Shown here one piece after another: positions 1 to 4,808 of a stretch of 10,260 nucleotides of DNA (position 1 is the stretch's first letter; each line of letters starts with the position of its first letter). Under the pieces are notes generated by a model that was not told the DNA's origin, searched no databases, and saw nothing but the letters and a program-made list of their open reading frames with translations. A program made the position numbers and the translations under genes. Source of the DNA: Clostridium sp. (GTDB lineage Bacteria > Bacillota > Clostridia > Clostridiales > Clostridiaceae); assembly GCA_012511315.1 (NCBI GenBank), contig JAAZGI010000091.1:1-10260 (forward strand), given 5' to 3'.

Positions 1-78
1 CCGCCAGTTGTCAAAAGACAATAAGCTTATTATATCGCCTTTCGAGTGACTAAAAATAACCCTCATACGGAATAGCAT

Positions 79-120
79 TCATCACCCACCTATAGAGGAT
101 GGGCGACTTCTGCCTATTTT
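79..120 (-). mobile_element. Possible solitary IS200/IS605-type right-end hairpin
   Basis: On the minus strand this stretch reads AGAAGTCGCCCATCC, then a TCTATA loop, then GGTGGGTGATGAATG. CCCACC (85-90) pairs with 97-103 around one bulged base, giving a six-pair stem. The layout AGAAG..CCCA..loop..GTGG..TGA matches the structure at the right edge of this window (10134-10200), which is a better-supported IS200/IS605 right end. No transposase or TnpB coding lies next to it: the membrane protein stop codon is only about 45 bases away. If real, it is a fragment, a non-autonomous copy or a leftover omega-RNA-like segment. The hairpin lacks a T-tract, so it is not a typical terminator. The remaining bases 1-78 show only a TTGTC-AAAA-GACAA inverted repeat (8-21) and the palindrome ATAAGCTTAT (21-30). 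Confidence 0.35.
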
Positions 121-163
121 CGTTAAATCTGTCTATTTTGATTTATATCTGTTTTTTCTTTAT

Positions 164-508
164 TTATTTTATAAGAGCAGGTAAAAAGAAATAGATGCAC
201 CCCACAATGATAAACAACACAGCCAAGTTTAAACCCTCATTAGTATTTTTCATATCATCTTGATAAAACTCTTTGTGAGACATATGCTGTCGCACCTGCA
301 TGGATTGCCAGCTTGTATCATTAGTCCTAGCAATGGATCTTCCTGCAATAAATATGACCCCGATTACGAAAAATATTAGTCCTGAAAAAGTGCTCATCTC
401 GTGAAGCCTGTCAAAGCCTTTAAAAACCAGAGCCAATAGCAAAGTTAAAAGGCCTGCCATAATGAGCAGAATGAGTATAGTTTTCCCAGATTTTTTCACG
501 TCAACCAT
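164..508 (-). CDS. Small three-helix membrane protein of unknown function
   Basis: A 114-residue protein starting at ATG with a good ribosome site (AAGGAGA, five bases upstream). Hydrophobic segments lie at about residues 10-30, 42-57 and 94-112. Between the second and third is a polar loop of about 35 residues rich in Gln, His, Asp and Asn. Size and layout recall DUF3899-type small membrane proteins, but I cannot confirm that family from sequence alone. No enzymatic motif or metal-binding cluster is visible. It stands alone: the nearest gene, selD, points the other way beyond about 440 bases. No clear terminator with a T-tract follows it; the structured DNA downstream looks more like a mobile-element end. 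It is probably a genuine gene because of the ribosome site and the clean transmembrane pattern; function unknown. Confidence 0.7.
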   Translation of the reverse strand: MVDVKKSGKTILILLIMAGLLTLLLALVFKGFDRLHEMSTFSGLIFFVIGVIFIAGRSIARTNDTSWQSMQVRQHMSHKEFYQDDMKNTNEGLNLAVLFIIVGCIYFFLPALIK

Positions 509-846
509 TTTAATCTCCTTTTTTATTTTGAATAATTCTGCAATCCACCAAGACGTTTTGGTAACGTTTTCTTGTTTCTATTTTATTGCTTATTCTTAGC
601 TTCGTCAAAGTAAACTATCATTAAACTTCTCATTATTACTCTAAGCTATTTAAAGATTCTTTATTTAACTGACCTTCCTTCCTTTATTTTACGTCTTTCA
701 TTTGTTTGAGACACCTTGTTTAAAACCTTGGCTTCCATTGAAAAGAACTTTTTAGGGAATTAAATGAGTCTGCTTTTCATAATCTCAAAAGTTTAGCCAT
801 TTCTTCTAAATTTAACTCGATTATTATTATGGAGTTAACAAACTAA

Positions 847-855
847 TGGTAAAAT
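847..855 (+). promoter_or_regulatory. Candidate extended -10 promoter element for selD
   Basis: TGgTAAAAT has the TG-N-(-10) form and would give a leader of about 85 bases ahead of the selD start. No good -35 box is present at the right spacing. A competing match, TTGGAC-16 bases-TATAAT (906-933), is closer to consensus. It would start transcription at about 940, downstream of the ribosome-binding site, so it cannot easily serve the TTG start at 948. Confidence 0.3.
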
Positions 856-869
856 AGTTAGTGTTGACT

Positions 870-884
870 TGCATTTTAAATGCA
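870..884. repeat. Inverted repeat TGCATTT-T-AAATGCA in the selD leader
   Basis: Two seven-base arms are perfectly complementary around a single T. The repeat lies between the candidate selD promoter and the ribosome site. It could be an operator for an unknown dimeric regulator, or chance in AT-rich DNA. No matching copy was noticed elsewhere in the window. Confidence 0.3.
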
Positions 885-947
885 CTCACATTTCCTAAGT
901 CTATTTTGGACATATTCTTAGAGAAAATATAATGGAGGAATGTACCT

Positions 948-1982
948 TTGGATATTAAATTAACTGAATTAGCAAAAACCTCTGGCTGAGCCGCTAAGAT
1001 CTCACCAGAGATCCTTGCACAGGTGCTGTGCAAATTAGATAAACCAAATAATCCCAACCTATTAGTGGGTGTGGAAACTTCTGACGATGCTGCTGTTTAT
1101 AAAATAAACGATGAAGTGGCTTTGATTCAAACCTTGGATTTCTTCACCCCCATTGTTAACGACCCCTATACTTTTGGTCAGATTGCCGCTGCCAACTCTT
1201 TAAGTGACGTTTATGCGATGGGTGGCGATCCCATTCTAGCTTTAAATATCGTCTGTTTCCCAGATTGTCTTGATCCATCCATCTTGTCTGAAATTTTGAA
1301 AGGCGGTCAAGATAAGGTCAACGAATCAGGAGCTGTCCTAGCTGGAGGTCACAGTGTCTCCGATGATGAGCCCAAATATGGTTTATCCGTAGCTGGCTTT
1401 GTTCACCCAGATAAAATTATGACCAATGGCGGAGCTAAGCCAGGAGACGTTTTGGTTCTCACCAAACCTTTAGGAGTGGGTGTTATCAATACAGCTATTA
1501 AAGGGGAACTAGCCAGTAAAGACGCCACTGAAGCTGCCATTTTATCGATGACAACTCTTAATCGTTACGGAGCAAATGCAATCAAGGAATTGAACACGGT
1601 CCATAGTGTCACCGATATTACTGGATTCGGCTTATTGGGACATACAGTGGAAATGGCCGAAGGCAGTGATGTTACCATTCGGATTAATAGTGAAGCCATT
1701 CCAATGATATCCGAAGCTAGGGAATATGCTGCAATGGGATTAGTTCCAGCTGGTGCCTACAAAAACCGCACCTTCTTTGAAAATCGCATCCAAATGGGTT
1801 CAGACATTGATTCTGTTCTGCAAGATCTTTTATATGATCCCCAAACTTCTGGTGGACTATTAATCAGTCTGTCTCCCGAAGAAGTACCTGCTCTTTTAGA
1901 AAATCTTAAATCATCTCCCGTTGCCTTCGGTGTGATTGGTGAGGTTGAAGAATTTAATGATCGTTTTGTTATTGTAGACTAA
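948..1982 (+). CDS. selD: Selenide, water dikinase (selenophosphate synthetase), selenocysteine-containing
   Basis: SelD converts selenide and ATP to selenophosphate, the selenium donor for selenocysteyn-tRNA(Sec) formation and 2-selenouridine. The protein is 344 residues, counting an in-frame UGA at codon 14 as selenocysteine. I chose TTG at 948 because GGAGG (934-938) lies nine bases upstream, the frame runs unbroken except for the UGA, and the N-terminus restores the family motif S-G-U-x-x-K. Here U14 matches the E. coli Cys17 position and K17 the essential Lys20. Further family signatures are GVETSDDAAVY (about residues 41-51), the block around AAANSLSDVYAMGG, HSVSDDE, VTDITGFGLLGH and DPQTSGG near the C-terminus, all typical of the AIRS/PurM-like fold. 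A start at GTG 1023, after the UGA, would delete the catalytic Sec/Lys and is unlikely. The gene is monocistronic and ends at a strong terminator; no selA, selB or tRNA-Sec is in the window. Confidence 0.95.
987..1033 (+). promoter_or_regulatory. UGA selenocysteine codon with candidate bacterial SECIS (tandem hairpins)
   Basis: The UGA at 987-989 is followed by two perfect hairpins. The first is GATCTC-ACCA-GAGATC (998-1013). The second is TTGCACAG-GTG-CTGTGCAA (1015-1033). In bacteria the SECIS lies within the coding region just after the UGA and binds SelB. Known elements usually carry a G in the first two bases of the apical loop at a limited distance from the UGA. The second hairpin meets this (loop GUG, 33 bases after the UGA) and resembles the UUGCAGGUCUGCA core of E. 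coli fdhF. The first has loop ACCA and is less likely to be the SelB site. The role assignment is inference; the pairing is visible. Confidence 0.75.
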
Positions 1983-2053
1983 TCAATATTTTGGCAATCA
2001 ATATTTAACGGATATATAAACTGTTACTCCAAAATTGATTTAGTAAGAACAGT

Positions 2054-2101
2054 AAAAAGACTTGGATTATGCAAATACTTTTGCATAATCCAAGTCTTTT
2101 T
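2054..2101. terminator. Bidirectional intrinsic terminator between selD and permease genes
   Basis: A 22-base arm (2054-2075) is perfectly complementary to 2080-2101 around a TACT loop. The outer ends are A5 on one side and T6 on the other, so the same hairpin has a U-tract on either transcript. It sits about 70 bases after selD and about 100 bases after the permease stop on the opposite strand. Confidence 0.93.
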
Positions 2102-2204
2102 TCCCTTTTCTAAATTGGTTTTCGTCCATAAATTGTAAATGATTCACCAGCAGTGGAGCTTTAAATTTTTCTTATCAATTCTAGCTTTACTAAAAACCTA
2201 TCCA

Positions 2205-2744
2205 TTAATGATCAAAGTTTTCTGCATTTTTATATAGAGCAGCGATTTCTTTTTCAGGCATGAGCTTTGTCAAAATAAAAGCAATAAGAATGATACCTGG
2301 AATATCTACCAGCAACCTAGTTAAAGCAAATTTATAGCCTAAGGCAGATATTTCAAACAGGAGCATCGGAATCTTCGTTGTGGACCAAGCTCCAATAAAA
2401 ATCAAGATGTTACTGAATTTAACTCCTTTTTTCATGAACACTGCTGCTACCGGAAATGCGCCATATAACGGACCCGCTGCAGCTGAACCAAGCAAGAAGG
2501 ATAAAACTACACCGATCACACCCGATTCTTCTCCCATGTACTTAACCATGGTTTGACGGGGCACCCAAACATCTAAGAGCCCTAATAACACAAAAATTGG
2601 TGGAATCACCAACAGCATTTCTTTTAAAGTATAGCCTGTAACATTCCAAGCATTCATTCCCAATTCTCGGTTATAAACAGTTAATGCCAAGAGGGCGACC
2701 ACTGCAAGGAGGAACCCTCTATATCTTTTCAATATTTTTTTCAT
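2205..2744 (-). CDS. Half-size permease (ArsP/YraQ-like, DUF318 type), second of a pair
   Basis: A 179-residue integral membrane protein with about five hydrophobic segments (roughly residues 10-27, 42-60, 74-93, 113-130 and 138-158). Its diagnostic region AAAGPLYGAFPVAAVFMKKG (about 88-107), followed by IGAWSTTKIPMLLFE, resembles the repeated motif of the ArsP_1/YraQ permease family. Full-length members are about 300-350 residues with two such repeats; this gene carries one. The partner gene upstream carries the other, and the two are separated by a single base (TAG-G-ATG), so translation is probably coupled and the products likely form a heterodimer. Family members are linked to export of organoarsenicals or other small solutes; no substrate can be read here, and no arsenic gene lies nearby. 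Transcription ends at the hairpin at 2054-2101. Confidence 0.8.
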   Translation of the reverse strand: MKKILKRYRGFLLAVVALLALTVYNRELGMNAWNVTGYTLKEMLLVIPPIFVLLGLLDVWVPRQTMVKYMGEESGVIGVVLSFLLGSAAAGPLYGAFPVAAVFMKKGVKFSNILIFIGAWSTTKIPMLLFEISALGYKFALTRLLVDIPGIILIAFILTKLMPEKEIAALYKNAENFDH

Positions 2745-2745
2745 C

Positions 2746-3243
2746 CTACTGCACCACCAATCCGATTGCGTAAGCTACTATAAAAGAAAATAAAAAAGCG
2801 ATTCCATTGCGATAGAAGGTGAGCCTTTTCCCAAAATATTTCATTTCTACCGGCATAGTCACCACTCCCACCATCATCAAGCTGGAAACAAAGGCACCAA
2901 TCTGCATGACTCCAGCTCCCCCTTGTAGAAGCAATGAGGCCATCGGAAAAGCTACAAATCCTGGGATTAAGGTGATTGCACCCACAATAGCTGACAAAAC
3001 AACCCCCATCCAACCAGAGCCAGAACCAATGATAGCTGAAATCATTTCAGGATCCGCCAGAGCCAACAGAATTCCAACAACTAGAATAACAACTAAAAAC
3101 TCGGGTAATATATTTTCAAATGCTCGCCAAGCTTTCTTTAAAGCCTTTCCAGTCTTGCCTCGATCCTTAAACCAGGACAAGCCTAATAAAAATGCCGTAA
3201 CAAGATATAGTGCAATATTCAATCTCGTTTTCTCCTTTTTCAT
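2746..3243 (-). CDS. Half-size permease (ArsP/YraQ-like), first of a pair
   Basis: A 165-residue membrane protein with segments at about residues 8-24, 48-64, 76-100, 110-130 and 145-164. The block IPGFVAFPMASLLLQGG (about 93-109), then SSLMMVGVVTMPVE, aligns by eye with the GPLYGAFPVAAVFMKKG..IGAWSTTKIPMLLFE region of its neighbour, so the two are likely diverged halves of one two-repeat permease. The start is ATG at 3243, with an AGGTGAT-type ribosome site about nine bases upstream. It is the first gene of a two-gene unit. The upstream DNA carries short direct repeats (3254-3282 and 3302-3361) that may be involved in control. Substrate unknown; a DUF318/ArsP-type transport role follows from family resemblance only. 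Confidence 0.78.
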   Translation of the reverse strand: MKKEKTRLNIALYLVTAFLLGLSWFKDRGKTGKALKKAWRAFENILPEFLVVILVVGILLALADPEMISAIIGSGSGWMGVVLSAIVGAITLIPGFVAFPMASLLLQGGAGVMQIGAFVSSLMMVGVVTMPVEMKYFGKRLTFYRNGIAFLFSFIVAYAIGLVVQ

Positions 3244-3253
3244 TAAAAACCCA

Positions 3254-3282
3254 TCACCTAAGCGAGGCTATTCTCACCTGAG
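3254..3282. repeat. Direct repeat TCACCTAAG / TCACCTGAG upstream of permease
   Basis: Two nine-base copies, differing at one position, start at 3254 and 3274, exactly 20 bases apart. On the coding (minus) strand they read CTCAGGTGA and CTTAGGTGA; the copy nearer the gene contains its ribosome site. The spacing would suit a regulator or a duplicated ribosome-site-like segment, but chance is possible. Confidence 0.35.
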
Positions 3283-3301
3283 TGACGGAGTTTTATTTAT
3301 T

Positions 3302-3361
3302 ATCTTTTACATGTTATCTTTTTGATCTTTTATCATTTTTGACGATCTTTTATCTTTTTAT
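3302..3361. repeat. Short tandem repeats of ATCTTTT
   Basis: Five copies of ATCTTTT start at 3302, 3316, 3325, 3345 and 3352. The segment GATCTTTTATCaTTTTTgac (3324-3343) is followed directly by GATCTTTTATCTTTTTat (3344-3361), an imperfect 18-20 base tandem repeat. It lies in the 5' region of the permease unit. No function can be assigned. Confidence 0.6.
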
Positions 3362-3383
3362 ATCGATATGTTCCATTAGTTTT

Positions 3384-3593
3384 CTATTTCATCTTGCTCA
3401 CAAGTTTAGTCGGAGTAATGTAAATACATTTAGGTTTTTTCCAAGACTTTCTCTTAGCTCCCTTTAAAGATTTACTTCTATATAGTTCCCGTATTTGATC
3501 TACTCCAGGAAAGAAAAAAGGCAGATCTCCTTTATCAGCTTTAAAGGCTTTGTTAATGATGTTACCTATAGCCCATGAACTGATGAAGTTGGG
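3384..3593 (-). pseudogene. Out-of-frame 69-residue C-terminal remnant of the iron-sulfur protein
   Basis: Directly after the end of the iron-sulfur gene, the -1 frame is open for 69 codons and ends at TAG (3386-3384). It encodes a natural-looking, Lys-rich sequence with segments such as AIGNIINKAFKADKGDLPFF, PGVDQIRELYRSKS and KCIYITPTKL. It has no ATG, GTG or TTG start near its beginning, and it overlaps the last nine codons of the upstream gene. It opens right after a stop at the CCC run (3593-3591). One extra C there would join the two frames as ...ITFNPNFISSW.... The simplest reading is a frameshifted 3' part of the 3566-4234 gene, giving an original protein of about 284 residues. Alternatives are a sequencing error or the tail of an unrelated lost gene. 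I do not recognise the domain. Confidence 0.5.
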
Positions 3594-4234
3594 TTAAAAG
3601 TAATCTTTTTACCGTAATCAATCGCCTTTGTCGGGCAAACTAAGGTGCAATTTGTGCATTGGTGGCAAAGTTTAGCGTTAACTTGAGCTTTTCTTGTTGG
3701 TCCATCCACTAAAATAGCCTCTGCCGGACAAACGGTCTCGCATTTTTTACAACCGATGCAGGCATTTGAATCGACTCTGCGACTAAGTTTTGCAAATTGT
3801 CCGGTGAACCCTTGTAAAATCCCGAAGGGACAAACCTTGTTGTGAAAAACTTCAGCCTTATAGCGCAGTGTCATCAAAACAGACACGATCAAAAGAATGA
3901 TCAAAACAGGAATATCCTTCTGCAAAAATCTTTTACCAACCACCATAAGCAAGACGCTTGCAAGTAAAACCACCCAGCGAAGCCATCCACTTTCAAGCCA
4001 AGGAGGCGATTTCTTTTTTTTGATTTTTAAGCGATCAGTGATCCACTCTGTTCCGACCATGAAGGTATTCATGGGACAAATCCATCCGCAGAAAATTCGA
4101 CCGAAGAATATGGCCACTAAAAGACTTATTCCAAATAGGGCCAACCAAAGAATCGGCTTGCCCTGATTTAAAATAAAGATAAAAAGCCCCAAGAATACAA
4201 TTCGTACGGCATTGGTAAAAAGCTTATCCTTCAT
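3566..4234 (-). CDS. Polyferredoxin-like membrane protein (NapH/CcoG-type 4Fe-4S)
   Basis: A 222-residue protein that probably moves electrons at the membrane. Hydrophobic segments lie at about residues 10-24, 28-46, 85-101 and 107-123. It has the FCGWICP motif (C49, C53) and a second KVCPFG (C135) typical of NapH/NosR/CcoG relatives. Two consecutive 4Fe-4S ferredoxin motifs follow: C159-C162-C165-C169 and C190-C193-C196-C200. Its partner redox protein is not in the window. The start codon lies inside the end of padR (11-base overlap) behind a GGAAGGG ribosome site, so the two genes form an operon under the PadR promoter. The C-terminus is suspicious: the frame ends nine codons after a CCC run, while the -1 frame stays open for 69 more codons (3593-3384), suggesting a recent frameshift. 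All iron-sulfur ligands precede the break, so the product may still work. Confidence 0.85.
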   Translation of the reverse strand: MKDKLFTNAVRIVFLGLFIFILNQGKPILWLALFGISLLVAIFFGRIFCGWICPMNTFMVGTEWITDRLKIKKKKSPPWLESGWLRWVVLLASVLLMVVGKRFLQKDIPVLIILLIVSVLMTLRYKAEVFHNKVCPFGILQGFTGQFAKLSRRVDSNACIGCKKCETVCPAEAILVDGPTRKAQVNAKLCHQCTNCTLVCPTKAIDYGKKITFNPTSSVHGL

Positions 4235-4613
4235 TTTTCCCTTCCTCGCTTTCTAATTGGTCGAAGCGTATAATAAGCTGCTCAATTCTTTTTTTCCGCT
4301 TTTTCAAAATTTGAATCCACTCGTGTAAATCCTCAACACCTTGATCTGTTATTTCGTAAACTCTCCGCCGTGGTCCCTGCCCGCCACTTTCCCATTTAGA
4401 AGTAACGAGCTTTTCTTTTTCCATTTTTCGCAGGGATCGGTACAGGGTACTGACATTTAACTGAGCTGGATCAAATCCAAAACCAGCCAACTCATCAATG
4501 AGACCATAGCCATAACCTGGCTGCTCTTTTAAAAGAACCAATAGGCATACTTCAATGAAACGCTCCATTTGATTGTTTTTAATGTGACTTAATGATGACC
4601 CTTCAATATTCAT
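4224..4613 (-). CDS. PadR-family transcriptional regulator
   Basis: A 129-residue winged-helix repressor-type protein. The N-terminal helix-turn-helix includes the family pattern LLVLLKEQPGYGYGLIDEL (about residues 24-42), NVSTLYRSLRKMEKEKLV (53-70, recognition helix) and the wing with GPRRRVYEITDQG (80-92). The C-terminal helix (about 93-122) is for dimerization. I place the start at ATG 4613, with AGGAGGGG just upstream. Longer versions starting at 4682 or 4631 would have to begin in the -35 box or inside the operator region and have no ribosome site. It overlaps the iron-sulfur gene by 11 bases and most likely controls this two-gene operon and itself through the inverted repeat at 4637-4657. 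The ligand is unknown. Confidence 0.9.
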   Translation of the reverse strand: MNIEGSSLSHIKNNQMERFIEVCLLVLLKEQPGYGYGLIDELAGFGFDPAQLNVSTLYRSLRKMEKEKLVTSKWESGGQGPRRRVYEITDQGVEDLHEWIQILKKRKKRIEQLIIRFDQLESEEGKNEG

Positions 4614-4636
4614 TTCCCCTCCTATGTTCATGTTGA

Positions 4637-4657
4637 ATATAGTCTTTATGACTATAT
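4637..4657. promoter_or_regulatory. Probable PadR operator (perfect inverted repeat)
   Basis: ATATAGTC (4637-4644) and GACTATAT (4650-4657) are perfect eight-base arms around a TTTAT spacer. The repeat overlaps the -10 box of the padR promoter, so a bound dimer would block RNA polymerase. PadR proteins commonly bind AT-rich dyads in their own promoter. Assignment to this PadR is inference from position. Confidence 0.7.
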
Positions 4658-4682
4658 TACCTTTGCAAGGTGTATCTGTCAA
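4654..4682 (-). promoter_or_regulatory. Sigma-A promoter of the padR operon
   Basis: On the minus strand a perfect -35 box TTGACA (4682-4677) is followed by exactly 17 bases and TAATAT (4659-4654), four of six matches to the -10 consensus. Transcription would start near 4647, inside the inverted repeat, leaving a leader of about 35 bases to the ATG at 4613. Confidence 0.8.
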
Positions 4683-4754
4683 ATTTTTTTTAACCTTGAC
4701 CAGGTTCTCCCTTTCTTTTTATCAACCTAGGATTATTTTGCTGATTTAACTTTA

Positions 4755-4803
4755 TGTTATAGTAGGAAAGGAATTAGTACATATTGAATCAGTTTTTCGG
4801 AGG
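4755..4803 (+). promoter_or_regulatory. Candidate promoter and ribosome site of the MutS-like gene
   Basis: An extended -10 element TGtTATAGT lies at 4755-4763. CGGAGG (4798-4803) is the ribosome site five bases before ATG 4809. No strong -35 box is seen, which is common with extended -10 promoters. The promoter diverges from that of padR, about 75 bases away. A small dyad AACCT-TGACC-AGGTT (4692-4706) lies between the two. Confidence 0.5.
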
Positions 4804-4808
4804 TTATA

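Larger units (their letters stand above)
509..947. other. Intergenic region between the membrane protein and selD
   Basis: About 440 bases of AT-rich DNA between two divergent genes. I see no convincing coding sequence. An open frame on the minus strand across 827-1057 is the shadow of selD and its leader. The region must hold the promoters of both genes. Near selD it contains an extended -10-like TGgTAAAAT (847-855) and a nearly perfect palindrome (870-884). Confidence 0.6.

Noticed and set aside
827..1057. 76-residue minus-strand frame over the selD 5' end
   Set aside because: It is antisense to the selD N-terminus and SECIS region and has no family resemblance or ribosome site worth noting.
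1023..1982. selD starting at GTG 1023
   Set aside because: This drops the Sec/Lys active-site segment encoded at 948-1022. It arises only if UGA is read as stop; a good ribosome site precedes TTG 948 instead.
2741..3013. Minus-strand frame overlapping the first permease gene
   Set aside because: It is an out-of-frame shadow with Cys/Gly/Trp-rich, non-protein-like composition.
2819..3325. Plus-strand 168-residue frame opposite the permease genes
   Set aside because: It is antisense to a clear membrane protein, and its Pro/Thr/Ile-rich composition is typical of a reverse-complement shadow.
3282..3467. Phe/Leu/Ser-rich plus-strand small frame
   Set aside because: It is produced by the ATCTTTT repeats and T-rich DNA; no ribosome site or family resemblance. 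The opposite strand encodes the more convincing remnant at 3384-3593.
3576..3602. Programmed -1 frameshift site at TTTTAACCC
   Set aside because: The heptamer T-TTT-AAC does not fit the X-XXY-YYZ slippery pattern, and no stimulatory structure was apparent, so an indel is the simpler explanation.
3897..4166. Plus-strand frame opposite the iron-sulfur protein
   Set aside because: It is a shadow of a gene with clear cysteine motifs on the other strand.
4614..4682. Longer PadR protein starting at TTG 4682 or ATG 4631
   Set aside because: The TTG is part of the -35 box and the extra segment covers the promoter and operator. Neither start has a ribosome site, while ATG 4613 does.
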